A DNA stretch of 64,000 bases from Gentiana macrophylla (GCA_026214975.1 CM047806.1:49741947-49805946), one strand, 5' to 3'; counted from the first letter of the stretch, positions 1 through 12,890 are shown. The notes: a model not told the origin generated them from the sequence alone. A program made the numbers and translations.

Positions 1-1495
1 AGCACAATCTAAAACCTAAAGAAATTGAAGAAGCTTTGAAAGATTCAGACCCGATATTAGCTATGCAAGAAGAACTCAATGAATTCGAGAGAAATCAAGT
101 AATGGAATTGCAGATAGACCAATTCATGTCAATATCATTGGTACCAAAAGGGTTTTCGTAAACAAACTTGATGAAGATGGGAATATCATCGTAAATAAAG
201 CTAGACTTGTAGCTAAAGGATACTCTCAAGCTGTAAGGTATAGACTTTGATGAAACCTATTTAATCGCTTGCAAGATTAAGCAATCGACTATTTCTTCCA
301 TTTGCAACTCACAAAAGTTCAAAGTTTATCGATGGATGTCAAAAGCACATTTATAAATGGAATTTTGAAGAAGAAGTTTATGTTCAACAACCACCTAGAT
401 TCAAATCAAAGATCGTTTCGACAAAGTCTTCTGACTAAGGAAAGCTCTATATGGACTTAAACAAGCACCAAGAGCTTGGTATGAAACTCTATCTCGCTCG
501 TGGATAATGGATTTATCAAAGGAACAATCGACAAAACATTATTCGTAATGAAGAATGGTGAAAATACACTACTTGTTCAAATTTATGTTGATGACATCAT
601 CTTTGGATCAAAAGATGAACAATTATGTGAAAATTTGCAAGCTTGATGAAAAGCAAATTCCAAATGAGTATGATGGGAGAATTAAATTACTTCCTGTTTA
701 CAAGTTAAACAACCTAGATGATGGAATTTTCATTCACCAAACAAAGTATACAAGAGAACTTATCAAAAGTTTGGAATGGAAAATCTATCGAATTTCTACA
801 CCAACGGGGACCAACATCGACTAGATGAAGATAAAGAAAGCAAAGATGTTGATCAAACACTCTATGTAGGATGATTGGAAGCTTACTCTATCTCACAAAG
901 AAGTAGGCCGCATATATCTTTCATCGCTGGTGTATGTGCAAGATTTCACCAAACCAAAAGAAAGTCATCTCACGCTTGTAGAAAAGGACTTTGAAATACC
1001 CGAAAGACACCATGGAGTTGGAATTTGGTATTCAAAAGAATGAGAATTCAAACCGGTCTCTTACTCTGCACTCAGATTATGTTGGATGCAAAGTTGATGT
1101 AAAAAGCACATCGTGCACATGTCGGCCATTGTAGAAATAGACTTGTGTCATGGTTTAGCAAAAAAATTCAATCTCATCTTCTACACCAAGTCAATACATC
1201 GCACCGGAAGTTGTTGTGCTCAAGTTTTATGGATTAGACAAAGAATTATGGATTACGGGATTGAAGAATGAATGATTCCCATAATGTGTGATAACACAAG
1301 TGCAATTGCAATCATCGATAATCCAGCTTTTACACTCAATGACAAAGCACATGATGTACGACACCACTATATAAGAGATCATGCGGAGAAGAAGGATATA
1401 ACAGCTTTTTATGAACTCATCAAGATCGCCATGTGATATCTTTACAAAGCCATTGGACAAAGATAGATTTGCCAAACCGAGAACTCAATTAGGAT
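1..1495 (+). pseudogene. Sirevirus-type Ty1/copia pol, RT and RNase H part
   Basis: This is the C-terminal part of a copia polyprotein that enters from outside the window. Reverse transcriptase begins with LDEDGNIIVNKARLVAKGYS at about 160-230, followed by a DVKSTFING-like stretch near 335-360. The catalytic YVDD lies at 584-595 inside QIYVDDIIFGS, a form typical of the Sirevirus lineage. RNase H follows, with SDYVGCKVD-like residues near 1070 and the terminal FTKPLDKDRF at about 1441-1470, then a stop near 1495. Several frameshifts and in-frame stops interrupt it, so it is broken as written. The Sirevirus assignment rests on the RT signature and on the env-like region, PPT and LTR found later at 23518-26609. 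Confidence 0.85.
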
Positions 1496-2857
1496 AATCA
1501 AAGTCGCTTGAAATCGCTAAGCTTTAAATTCGCCAAGGGATTAATCTTTGTTACGATGGGTGCGCCACTTAAACAGACTAGTCATTGACATCAACAATTT
1601 CAAATCGATCAATCAAATCGATTTGAATAATTTTTCAAACCGAAAGTTATATCTTCGCCTCGCTTGTTATTCTAGTCAACTCAAGTCAAAGGTTGACAAG
1701 ATAAAAGCGATAGCCGTTATATCACATTAAATTACTACGCTTCTTTTGTCGTAATTTCGTGATACAATTCTACGATTGTCGTAATAAAGACATGTATCGG
1801 GTTACCCAAAACCATCATGGAATTTGAAAAGTTGTACCATTCAACCGCCAGATTCCTACCTATTTATTCAACTTTCGATTACCATACCTTCACCCTTTCC
1901 TTAAAAACAAGCAAACTCTTCAAAATCTCTTTCTTCTCAAAATCAACTTTTTATGCTCACACTCAAATATGGCCACTCGATAAATCAAAACAAGAAAGAT
2001 TAATAACAGAGTTAGATGAACTAACATTCAAAATGTATGAAGCTACGTGTCAAAACACTTTGTTAGCAAGTCGATACGAGACAAAATCGAGAAACAACCA
2101 GGCCGAGGAACATCCTGGAAGTTAAGTTCAAGCAAGAACGTGATGTGTATGAATTTTGCAATTTTGGCAAAATATGCTTAGTAAGAGATTCTCTCTGATG
2201 ACCAAAGTACATGGAGATCGATTGTTCTTAATGAAAGCGCCATAAGGACACTCTTTGGCTTCACAAACTCAATCAGGACAACAACAGATCGGGCTACTCT
2301 ACCATTGAAAAGAGAAGCTTTTCTTGAGCAACTTACCTTTCTACGGAACCAATCCTACCCGGTATTCATGTAGATAAAATCGCCGTAATTTGACACCTCA
2401 CAGATGGCTCAAAGAAACATGTCATTGGAAAATCAAAAGGCATCAAGATAATCGTCGAAGAAAATATTTATCTCATGAATATAACTGGGATGGAATAATT
2501 CAATTCAAGCAAAAGTTATATTGTCAATCGCCCAAGAGACAACATTTAATCGAATTGACAATGTAAGAAGTGGCTCAAATCAAGGTCACCGATGATTCCG
2601 ACTAAAGAAGACATCGAGTGGAATCATTCAATTCTACTTAGAAAGAATCAAGGAAGTGGAAGCAAACATGGAAAATCGCTGCTGTAAGGGAAATCGCAGT
2701 AAACAACTTCCCAACCTCAAGTAGATAAACAACCGTGGTCTCACCCGGAAGTCAGATACAAAGCGGATTCAAGTTTAAAGGTCAATCGCCAGGAGTAAGA
2801 TCGCTGTAAGATGTTTGTACCTGTAAATCTCAAGAGAGAAAGCACCAACCGAGGGGG

Positions 2858-2890
<33 letters not shown>

Positions 2891-3095
2891 CCGATAAACC
2901 GGTTATACAAGAAAATGTCACTACGTGCACTACACCTTCGGGATACAAAGATCAATCGCCTCAAAGAATCAAGACTCACTTTTTGAAGCTAATAATATCA
3001 TCAAAGTTAATGAAGATGAAGATAAAACCACAAGATTTCTAGATGTCACCTCACAGATCAAGAGAAACTACTTTGAGAAATTGGAAGTTAGAGAT
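1496..3095 (+). pseudogene. Env-like / extra ORF region of the Sirevirus, first half
   Basis: Sireviruses often carry an additional open region between RNase H and the 3' LTR, and this stretch occupies that place. The clearest open part is 1817-2125 (102 codons from the ATG after ccatc), rich in Ser, Thr, Lys and Phe, with no domain I recognise. Broken reading continues to 3095, including an in-frame CAA run coding polyglutamine at 2861-2890. At 3091-3095 (gagat) it is cut by a copia insertion and resumes at 8033. Function is unknown. The env-like label is by position in the family, not by homology seen here. Confidence 0.55.
2861..2890 (+). repeat. (CAA)10 microsatellite, polyglutamine-coding
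   Basis: Ten perfect CAA units. Read on the plus strand in the frame of the surrounding degenerate env-like region they encode a Gln run. Confidence 0.95.
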
Positions 3096-3109
3096 TGTGG
3101 AAATACGGG

Positions 3110-3417
3110 TGTGGAAATATTACTTTGTATATTACATTGTTGTAATTATAAATGGTTACATTGTAACATGTTACTTATGATCAAGAGACATATTAATTGT
3201 ATTGAATAAACAATTAAAATGTCCTAAAGTCATAAAGCAACTCTAGTTTGTCCTATTATGTCATAGCCGACTTTCAAAGCATTTAATACTAGCCGCTCTA
3301 GTAACTTTTACTTTACTAGCTAGACCTTACATGCTTGTATCTATTTATACCCTTTCTTCACACATGAATAAACAAGTTGAAGTTTACTCAAGTATTATTA
3401 CTTTCAAACTCTCTTCA
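3110..3417 (+). repeat. 5' LTR of the copia element at 3096-8027
   Basis: Starts TGTGGAAATATTAC, ends CTCTCTTCA. It matches 7723-8027 along its whole length. A TATA-like ctatttatacc lies near 3340. The preceding 14 bases (3096-3109) repeat the first ten bases of the LTR in tandem. Confidence 0.95.
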
Positions 3418-3431
3418 TGGTATCGAGACTT
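3418..3431 (+). other. Primer-binding site, tRNA-iMet type
   Basis: TGGTATCGAGAC directly abuts the 5' LTR. It is a degenerate form of TGGTATCAGAGC, the initiator-methionine tRNA complement used by copia elements. The mismatch is at a CAG triplet. Confidence 0.8.
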
Positions 3432-3492
3432 AAAAACTCGAACTACTGCAAAAATCTCCCTAACTCAATAAACATCTCATCTCATATCAAGA

Positions 3493-4360
3493 ATGTCTTC
3501 TTTATCTCAAGCTTCCTCACCTCAGAGAGTCCCAAACCGCCTCAAGCAGATCGGGTCACTTAAAACCATTCATTTACAAATCACAAACTTGATGGCAACA
3601 ACTACCCACTGCGGGTCAAGATCTATGAAAATGTATATCTCGTGCCAGAGTAAGACGGGATACTTGTCTGGCTCTAAACTGCCCTCGCTAAAACCGACCC
3701 CAAGTTTGAAGCATGAGATACGTAAAATAACCAAGTCATGACCATCCTCACGAGTTCAATGATAAAAGAGATCATGAGAACTTCATGATGTATGATATCG
3801 CAAAGGAAATCTGGGACAATGCCGTAGACCTTTACTCAAAAAGGACAATACATCCGAGGTCTATGATCTTGAAACTCAAATCCAAAATTGCATGTGCAAG
3901 TGGATCTATCTCAGAACTCAAGATTTCAACCAACTATCTAAGGCATGACAACACCTAGATATATTGGAAATTCACCCATGGAAGGATGTAGAGGATGTCG
4001 CTTTATACAAGAATATCATTGAGAAGAAGAGGGTATTCAAGTTCCTTACAAGATCGAACTCATCCCTGATGATGTTAGAGGTAGAGTTCTTGCTACTAAA
4101 CCTCTCCCCAATCTCAAACTCAGGTTTGTCAAGTCAAACATGAGGAAAGCAGTGAGGAAATTAATGCCGCAAAGCAACCCCGCCGATCACCCTACCGATA
4201 GCTCAACAATGTTGGTAGTCGAAGCCTCACCGAGGTCACCGAGATTTACTGTAAACCCTACCGAGAAGGCAGAAAATTATTCTCGTGACCATCAGAACGC
4301 ACAAATCACACCAAGGACACTTGCCGGAAACTACACGGTATGCCTAACTCTTTAAACCCT
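3493..4360 (+). pseudogene. copia gag
   Basis: The start is at 3493 (MSSLSQASSPQ). Out-of-frame pieces read LDGNNYP-, a WDNAVDLYSKK-like stretch at about 3810-3845, and a zinc-knuckle-like Cys/His stretch with TCRKLHG near 4250-4340. This order (gag core, then nucleocapsid knuckle) is that of plant copia gag. Numerous indels break the frame. Confidence 0.75.
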
Positions 4361-4879
4361 CCAAACCAACCAAGGAGAGTCGTGAGGCATGTCGCTGAAG
4401 AAGTGGAACAAAGATACCAAAGTTGATGCTCGGGCCATACCTTCAAAGCCTTCATTGCTCAACAAAAGGAAGGTTGTCCTATCACCGACATAGCTACTCA
4501 TGCTAAAACAGTATATTCCACTCACCTCTCAAGAATGATACTTGGATTGTTGATTCGGGGCCTCATCCCATATGACCGGGTAACAAGAGTCTCATATCTC
4601 GCTTAGGCCATGTAATCAAACCCACAATATTAGGGATTGCCGTTTGATCTATTTCATGTGCACAAGGATTTGGAAATGTTAAACTTATCGATAAGATATA
4701 CCTTAAGGATGTCCTATTTGTTCCAAAATTAGATCAGAATCTTATATCTCACAAGAGACTCACTAAAGACCTGAATTGACAATCTTCTTTAATGACAATC
4801 GTTGTATTTTCCAGATCTTTCTTCACAGAAGTGATTGGGAGAGCTAAAGCTCGCTGCCAGATCAAGTATGGTAAACCTC

Positions 4880-5800
4880 GTCAAGATGTAAGATTGAAGA
4901 TTGAAATCGCCCAGCCACTGCACCCAAACCTTAGACAATATCATATTATGGCATTATAGACTAGGTCATCCAAGTTTTGGTTATTTAAAGTCTTTATTAC
5001 CTGAATTGTTTAAAGGATGTAACCTCGCTGACCTTCATTGTGATATTTGTCGCTTGCTAAACTTACTAAGTCTCTGTATAAAAATTACCTTACTTGCCTT
5101 CCACACCTTTCACTCTAATACATAGTGATGTATGGAGACCTTCAAGAGTTAAAAGTATAACAAGGAAGAGGTGGTTTGTCACCTTCATAGATGATTACAC
5201 CAGTGGTCACATGGTCAAGCTTCTCGATGAAAGATAAATCAAGTTGGAACCATCTTCCAAGAATTCTATAATATGGTATCCACTAATTTGACACTAAGAT
5301 TAAAATCTTAAAAATAGATAATGCCCTGGAATACTATGAGTCCAACCTCTAAACTTCCTCGAATGATAAGAGGATTATTCACACAAGTAGTCATGTGGTA
5401 GACACCTCAAAGAAATGAGGTTGTTGAGAGGAAGAACATGCACTTACCGGAGATGGCTAGATCACCATGTTCACCACACATGTGCCTAAATATATGTGGG
5501 GTGAAGCTATATTAATCGCCACCTACCTAATCAACAAAGTTACCCAAACAGAGTGTTAGGATTCAAGACTCCCATTCAAACCCCGCCGACAACTCATCCA
5601 TGTCATCACCTAATTGTCGACTTACCTCCAAAGATCTTTGATGTACTGTGTTTGTCTATATTCATGCCCAACATGTACAAACTTGATCCCAAAGCTCATA
5701 AGTGCATCTTCCTAGGCTATTCCAAAGACAGAAAGTTTACAAGTGTTATTCTCCCATTGACAAAAGATTTTACAATTCTATGGATGTAAAATTTTTGAAA
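4880..5800 (+). pseudogene. copia GAG-pre-integrase and integrase
   Basis: LWHYRLGHPSFGYLKSLLPE at about 4945-5010 is the zinc-binding pre-integrase domain, closing with HCDIC at about 5035-5050. Integrase core pieces follow: FIDDYT-like near 5190, VVERKNMHLPEMAR near 5420-5460, and the conserved DPKAHKCIFLGYS at about 5685-5720. The frame changes several times. The protease part between gag and here (near 4540-4570, WIVDSG-like) is barely readable. Confidence 0.8.
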
Positions 5801-6059
5801 GAACTCCTTACTACAAAGAAACCTAACCGAGACATACCACAGATGGCAACCTTATTGAAATTGAGATCACCCAATCCTCAACCTACTCTCAAACAGACTC
5901 GATACTCATCACCTACTACACCTCAAACAGATTCCTCGAACCTCAGCAGCTTACTCAAGATCCCATCGAACTCAAAGAACTGGCCGAGTCTAATGAACCT
6001 CACTGCTCATTTAACCTCGCCAGCCTCCCGAGCCCATCGACCTCGCTTCATTCTAATCG

Positions 6060-7717
6060 ATATTGATGATGCACTCCATTCCTCGTCCTGAAAGGGAAAG
6101 AGATCATGCACTAATCACTCTATTCATACTTATGTGTCTTATGATCACTTGTCACCTTCTTTGCTATGTTTACACAGACTTGGATACTCACTCTATTCCT
6201 AAGAATATACAGAAGCTCTCCAACATGATAAGTGGAAGGTCGCCACAAACCGAAATGATCGCTCTCCTTGACAACCATACTGGGACCTCACCACTCTCCC
6301 ACATGGAAAGAAGACACAATTGTAAATGGTCGCTCACTATCAAGTACAATGTCGATGGTACTATTGACAAATACAAAGCTAGATCAAGCTCAAAAGGGAT
6401 TCACTCAAACTTATGGACTTGACTACAAAGAGACCTTTGCACTGCGGGCAAAGCTAAACACCGCTGTGGTAATCGATCTCACTTGATGTCCAACTTGATC
6501 GCCTCTCCACCAATTGGATATCAAGAATGCTTTCCTAAATGGTGACTCCATCGAGGAAGTCTATATGAATGTACCTCCGGTTTTTCCAACACTCACACTC
6601 AAGCGGAAAGTTTGCAAATTGAGGAAATCTTATATGGCCTAAAGCAGCCTCCCAGAGCCTGGTTTGGCAAACTTACTACCGTGGTTAAAGTCACTGGATA
6701 TCATCAATGCAACTCGATCACACCATGTTTATCAAAATAACCAACCGTAAGAGATCTATTCTTATTGTGTATGTGGATGATATCATCCCCATCGTGATGA
6801 CCCCATCGAGATCCAACAATTGAAGACCCTTCCGCAAAAGTGTTTCAAGTTAAAGATCCGGGATATCTCAAGTACTTCCTTGGCATGGAAATAGCCGTAA
6901 ACAAATGTGGTATCGGGCCTCTCACATAGAAGTATGTGGCCGGACTCGCCGAGGAAATCGCATGCTAGGATACAAACTCGTCAGATCTCCAGAGACCCCA
7001 AGAATCCACCGGTACATGGTAATGTTGTGTAAGAAAAAGGAACAATACCGTAGACTTGTAGGAAACTTATCTATCTCTCTCATACAAGACCCGATATTGC
7101 ATATGGAGTTAGCCTGTGTCACCAATTCATGCATTACCCTACCGAGCACCATTGGGATGTCGCCTATAGAATACTCTGATACTTGAAGTCCACTCGCCAG
7201 GGCAGGGCCTACACTTCACTAAGTCCACCGGCTGCATCGCTGAAGGTATATACCGATGCCGATCGGGTCAAGTTGCCACATAGATGTAAGATCTACCACA
7301 TGTGCTATTGCTCATATGTACTGGGTAATCTTGTCACTTGGAGAAGCAAGAAACAACTTATCGCTCTATAGCAAAGGTCAAGCTAAACTCGTGGCAATCG
7401 GTTTTGGGCATTTGTGAAGCATTATGGCTGAAAAGAGTCCCATCGACCTTCAAACACTCCTCAAGAACATGTCATACTGGCCGTGACAATAATTCAGCCT
7501 TTATGCATGGGCAGAGATCCAATCCATCATGATAAAACCAAACATGTGGATATTGATGACATTTCTTAAAGAGAAGATTGATGCCAAGATCATTCAACTT
7601 CAAGATGTTCCTCACAGTACCAAAATGTCGATATTCTCACCAAGGCAATTCCACCGCTTATGTTCAAAGAGATCGAGTAGCAAACTTGGTCAGATTGACA
7701 TATACAACCTAGTTTGA
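6060..7717 (+). pseudogene. copia reverse transcriptase and RNase H
   Basis: RT motifs occur in shifting frames: DYKETFA near 6420-6440, LDIKNAFLNGD near 6510-6545, LKQPPRAWFGK near 6640-6670, and the catalytic YVDD at 6770-6781. RNase H follows with a DADR- residue group near 7255 and end motifs up to 7717, a few bases before the polypurine tract. It is not translatable as written. Confidence 0.8.
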
Positions 7718-8027
7718 TGGGGTGTGGAAATATTACTTTGTATATTACATTGTTGTAATTATAAATGGTTACATTGTAACATGTTACTTATGATCAAGAG
7801 ACATATTAATTGTATTGAATAAACAATTAATATGTCCTAAAGTCATAAAGCAACTCTAGCTTGTCCTATTATGTCATAGCCGACTTTAGCATTTAATACT
7901 AGCCACTCTAGTAACTTTTACTTTACTAGCTAGACCTTACATGCTAGTATCTATTTATACCCTTTCTTCACACATGAATGAACAAGTTGAAGTTTACTCA
8001 AGTATTATTACTTTCAAACTCTCTTCA
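7711..8027 (+). repeat. PPT and 3' LTR of the copia element
   Basis: The purine-rich agtttgatgggg (7711-7722) is the second-strand primer. The LTR runs 7723-8027 and is followed at once by gagat, the target duplication. Confidence 0.93.
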
Positions 8028-8032
8028 GAGAT

Positions 8033-8094
8033 CTCAGACGCCTGCTTCCTATTTCGAATTTCTTGACAATTGCTTCAAAAGATTCATCAACTAG
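8033..8094 (+). pseudogene. Sirevirus env-like region, middle scrap
   Basis: This 62-bp piece lies between the copia 3' target duplication and the Athila-like element. It is what remains of the Sirevirus between two independent insertions, and its last five bases (actag) are the target site of the second one. Confidence 0.8.
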
Positions 8095-9889
8095 TGATGT
8101 ATGATAAAAATATAATCATATTATATGACTTTTTATATCGATTTATTTATAATATCGTATAAATTCTATAAAAATATATCTAAAACACATAAAAATCAAA
8201 TCATTATAAATAGATATTATCGTTATTATTTTAGTAAAACTTATAGTTTTTATGATCAAAATTATCGTGGGCTCGTGTTTTTGACTGCTTCTGTGGTACG
8301 CGGTGATAGAAAATCAAGAATTAAAACCAAAACAAGATTTAAACGGAAGAAAGATATTTTTCAAGATCCGCCCGAATCAAAAAACCCGCCCGAGCCGGAA
8401 TCTCTCGCCACCAAAGACACGGGGATCGCCAGAGAGAATTTCCATCTATAGCACCGCCCGCCGCTGACTACACCGCCCGCGCCGCCTTGACATCCACTCT
8501 ATAAATACTCCTCATTTGCACTTTGAGGAAGTTGTACCAATATATATATATATCACTTCTATATATATATATATTATCTTAATCTAGTGTGTAGTTCTCA
8601 GAATACCGTGAAACGATACACTCATTTAAATAATGTCAGTAGTATAAGTATCGCTTTTAGTACTTAGAAGGTTTATCAAGGCTCGTTGTTGCTAAAGGAG
8701 TTGCTATTTCCGGAGAATACGACTGACACTACAATTGTAACTGCAACTTTTAATGTATTTATGTTTGTTTGTTGTTATTAGTATTTATATATTAGTTATA
8801 ATGATATTAGGCTAACTCTATATCTAGCCAAGATATGAAATTGAATTAGTTTATCTTTTAGAGAAATAGATGATGACTATGTTAAAATGGAATTAAAATC
8901 GATTATAATGAATCTTTTTCTATCTTGCAACGTATTGATAATATTCGATTGACGTAATTAACCAAGATGAATCGCAACATATAACCTAACGATGAACCCA
9001 CTGCAGAAGTTAGGATATGAGATAAGGATAGAAAACCGAGGGTAAAATGGCCGAGTGAAAACGTGACAACGGAATCCTATTTCCTACCCGGGGCATATTT
9101 ATCTGGGAAAGATGAATCTTATTAAATTTGTGTTCAAGATCATAATAATGTTAAAATCACGCTTGATTAAAACTACACCGCTTGTGTTAAATCGATCCGC
9201 CCGACAACCGGAGCCTCTTGAATAACATCGCCGCCTGGACAAACGGAATAACCTCTTTTATCCGGGGTAGATTTGTACTGCTGCACTGCTCGCACTAACT
9301 AAGATTAGTACAATGGGCAAGCCAGGAGATTAAATCGATGACAATTTGACATATGACAATTTCATACGCCGTGTGAGTGAGGAGTTGTCTAGCTTAGAAT
9401 ACACCGATTCATATATAATTGATTCACCTAAAAAAGGAAAAGATCGAGCACATCTATTTCTACTAAAAAGAGATAATGATTCAAATGACATATTCTTGGC
9501 TAGTCTTTTATAATATTACTAGTATTTATATCTTATATATTGTATTGATACTATATATATATTTATATCTATATATATATATATGTATTTTATATATTTA
9601 TATATATATTTATGTATCTATATATATCTGCTTTTAGTTTTATGCATTTATTTTATGCTTTTAAGGATTACTAAATAGAAAAAAGAAAATTTGCGATTTA
9701 GATTGAGTTAATAATAGCTTTTGGTGTTTAGCCACACTTTGAATTACCATACGCTTCCTCGAGGATTCGACACCGACTCACCATACTAGCACTACGCTTT
9801 GACCCGATACATCGCCGGTTAGATCAGATAGCCTGTAATGTCCGCTACCTTTCGCGCGCTGCTTCCAAGGTTAGGTTTAGGTCGGGCCA
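8095..9889 (+). repeat. 5' LTR of the Athila-like element
   Basis: Starts TGATGTATGATAAAA. The 3' end (gcca, 9886-9889) is set by alignment with the other LTR and by the target duplication there. It contains two AT microsatellite tracts (about 8540-8575 and 9540-9625) whose lengths differ from the 3' copy. Confidence 0.92.
8451..8507 (+). promoter_or_regulatory. LTR core promoter: GC-rich duplicated motif and TATA box
   Basis: A GC-rich block (8451-8484) with two tandem accgcccg-type units stands out from AT-rich surroundings. The TATA box tataaata follows at 8500-8507. The same arrangement is at 22058-22116 in the 3' LTR. This is the likely start of the genomic transcript. Confidence 0.65.
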
Positions 9890-9895
9890 AGATTT

Positions 9896-9914
9896 TGGCG
9901 CCGCTGTCGGGAAC
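9896..9914 (+). other. Primer-binding site of the Athila-like element
   Basis: TGGCGCCGCTGTCGGGAAC begins six bases after the 5' LTR. It resembles the primer site of plant Athila/Tat elements, with differences at a CTG-containing position. Confidence 0.8.
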
Positions 9915-10439
9915 ACGACGCTAATTCATTGTGTTCGAATGGTTTCTACTTATATTAGCTCAAAATTCTCGAGGATAAGTCAACACTCTTCTTATCACAT
10001 TTCTTTTTGTTTTTCGCTGGTACTTACCTTGTGTAAGTTGCCAATCTTTTACTCGCCTTTATCAAGTTATTTTCTGCTTTCGATAGTTGATGACCGTAAT
10101 GTAAGGCCCCACTCACTCCTTATAAGCCCGACATAAATACTTTACAAAAGGCGCTAAGAGTAGAGAGTAAACGTGGTCATACTAGTCGTGGAAATCCTCG
10201 ACGTATCATCATCAAATCGAAACGAATGGCCAAATCAGTGATGAAACACCGAACAAGGTATTATACGTGCTCAAGGACATGGACAAAACCTTAATCGTAA
10301 TCCACCAATACCAAATAATCAAAATCCTAATAATCAAAACCGAACCGTAATCATCACAATAATCCTAACCTACCAAACCCGAGACCCATCTCGTGATCAA
10401 ACCGTGAGAAGAAATCGACTAATAATCCAATTCTTTTAC

Positions 10440-11330
10440 CAAATGAAGGAGCTTAATAATTTCAAATAAAATCTCATCTTTTGGTTTAATTGACACAAGA
10501 GCTCAATTTCTAGGAGAAGATGATGAGGATCCACATCATCATCTCTATCTTTTCAAGAATTGTGTAATACAACCAAAAGTCATGTGCTCATCGTGAATTA
10601 ACAAGGATGTCTATGTTTCCTTTTCTTTAAAAGGAAGAGCACGAGATTGGTTTATGTCACTCCCACATCATTCGCTGACAAGTTGGGAGGAGATTCAAAC
10701 CGAAGTTCTTAAAGCAATATTTTACCCTGGTAGAAATTTGGAGTTAAAGGTCTAAATTGCTAATTTTAGACAAGGATCTCAAGAAACGCTGGGAATGCTT
10801 CGGGAGAGATTTAAGAAACTATTAAGAGCTTGTCCCGATCATGGTTATTCTTAGATATGCAAATCCAACTTTTCTCGTCAGAACTAAGGAAAGACTCACG
10901 CGCACGCTGATCATGCATGTGGTGGTTCTTTAATGACGAGTGAAGCCCAATTAGTTTACGATGCCATAGAAAAGATTTCCAAAAATAACAGAATGTGGGA
11001 AACCGGTTCTAGCACAAGAAAAGTAGCATTTGCAGGAGAATGCACATCGAATACGGAAGTTCTAGCACACTTGGAGAATTTAAGTAGAAATTTGATGGTC
11101 TACAATCAAACAAAAATCTAAGTTCGTAAAATAGTATACCCACCGAATACTCAAATCAGATAATGTGTCATTAGGAGTCAAGAACCAACAGATATTCAAG
11201 GAGGAGGTAAGTTTTTTACAACAAAGATAAGAATTTGAACAACGCGCAGATTCAAACTCGCTTAGTGCTATTGTAAGAGATCACCCTACTTATCGCTGGT
11301 CCTAAAACCCTAGTAAGCAAGCGACAACCA
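10440..11330 (+). pseudogene. Athila-type gag
   Basis: A gag core typical of Athila/Tat elements is readable: SLKGRARDWFMSLP at about 10624-10665, then SWEEIQTEVLKAIFYPGRN, and a frame-shifted FRQGSQETL stretch near 10763-10800. The open piece 10933-11121 (62 codons) contains MTSEAQLVYDAIEKISKN, a sequence near the end of the capsid region in this family. Stops and frame changes occur between these blocks. Confidence 0.8.
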
Positions 11331-12440
11331 CCGATCCGGGGCTCAATATAAGAATTCATATAGTAATCAAGTTTATCAAGGAGATACCGCGAATCGTAAC
11401 TCTACAAACATTACCTAGATCGATCCACAACATACTACTCAAAGTATACCGGGCCACTCAAAGTTCAACTCAACCCGGCCGAGTTGATAAACGGGAGAAA
11501 TTAATGGAAAATATGATGGGTGTAGTTTCTACTCAAGCTAAAAATGTAGAAACTTTGATAACTTCTATAGTGACAAATACTAAGGATATGAGTACGTTAA
11601 AAACATCCATGAGTGGACATGATACTGTAATGAGAACTATATAAGCATCAATAAGGAATATGGAAGACCATTTGAGTAGAGAAAGAGAACGAAAAACACT
11701 AGACTCTCCGTGAGGATTACCAAGTAATACCGAAAGAAACCCGAGAGAAGTAAATGTCATATTACGAGAAGTAGAAAACTTTGTGGAGATACTGAACAGT
11801 AAAAATCAGAGATAATGAAGTAGAGAATGATTTAAATGGAAAATTGAGACTAATATGGAAACTCAAGTTGAACTTGAATTTATCGATGAAGAAGAAGAAA
11901 TTATTGAAGATTTCTTGAAACAAAATAGCAAAATTGAACTCGAAAGTAAAAATAAGGAATGGGTCAAAATCCCTAGGATTCTAATAGATCCAATGTGATA
12001 AAGACCTAAGAACCTTATTTAAGGAACATGTTAGAGAAAACAATATCAAGAAAAGAAGGAAGATATGCCAATAACCTAAAAAGGGAAAATCGATATGTAA
12101 GATGTTTCAAAGAAAAATTGATGAGAATGAAACATATGACAAGTAATGCTCAAGGATTTAAGGAAAAAGGAACAGAGGGTATAACTTCGTAACCTAAGGT
12201 TATAGATTTAGAATATTTACCTTACCCACCTAAGGATCAAATTAGAAAGATAAAACCGATAAGAAGTATGCTCGCTTCCTTGATACTTTTCGTCATATTC
12301 ATGTCAATATCCTCGTTATCAAGCCCTAATCAACATGCCTACCTATGGAAAGTTTCTTAAAGATATCCTATCAAACAAAAACGGTTAGAAGAATATGAGA
12401 ATATATACCTTAATGAAGAATGCTCGCAATACTTCAACAT
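11331..12440 (+). pseudogene. Athila gag C-terminal / spacer region
   Basis: Broken, Lys/Glu/Thr-rich reading with repeated Ser-Thr-Ile segments (about 11500-11720) that look like a coiled-coil spacer. It sits between the capsid core and protease. No zinc knuckle is visible. The role is inferred from position. Confidence 0.45.
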
Positions 12441-12890
12441 AAGTTGCCTCCTAAACTGAAAGATCCGTGTAGTTTTACCATTCCATGAGATTGAGGGTTT
12501 CTGCTTAAGAAGGTACTATGTGATCTAGAGCAAGTATTAATCTCATGTCTTATGATGATTATAAGAAACTAGGCATATGAGAGATTACAAACATCGAAAT
12601 GACCCTTCAGATGGCGAGATAGATCGATTAAACATCCTAAGGGAATCATCGAGGACGTGTTGGTTAAAGTAGACAAATTTTACTTTCCAAAGAGATTTTG
12701 TAGTAATGGAAATGGAAGAAGGATATTCAGCCAATTATTCTAGGTCGCCCATTTCTAGCTACGGGAAGAACATTAATCGATGTTCAAAAAGGAGAATCGA
12801 TACTACGAAAGTTAATGAAGATAAAGTTTCCTTCAATATCTTCAAAGCTATGAATCATCATACAAATCACCGTAATCATGTTCGCTTATA
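12441..12890 (+). pseudogene. Athila-type aspartic protease
   Basis: Reading begins with a FTIPCE-like motif near 12475 and continues with residues matching the family's protease end: a VDKFYF-like stretch near 12668-12690, DFVVMEMEEGY near 12697-12729, and VSFNIFKAMNHH near 12827-12860. The catalytic Asp triad itself lies in a damaged stretch near 12520-12545 and cannot be read. Confidence 0.7.

Larger units (their letters stand above)
3096..8027 (+). mobile_element. Ty1/copia retrotransposon, complete but broken
   Basis: Two LTRs of about 305 bp flank an internal region with gag, integrase, RT and RNase H remnants in copia order. The 5-bp target duplication gagat is at 3091-3095 and 8028-8032. 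The host sequence is the env-like region of the Sirevirus, which continues after 8032. The LTRs differ at roughly half a dozen positions (about 2%), so the insertion is fairly old unless some differences are sequencing errors. The 5' end carries 14 extra bases (3096-3109) between the target duplication and the canonical LTR start. Confidence 0.9.

Noticed and set aside
2861..2890. CRISPR-like or other short repeat array
   Set aside because: A simple trinucleotide repeat in a plant retroelement.
8125..8451. 108-codon open frame in the Athila 5' LTR, with a 105-codon counterpart at 21881-22198
   Set aside because: It overlaps promoter sequence and its N-terminal part is not preserved between the two LTR copies, so it is unlikely to be a protein.
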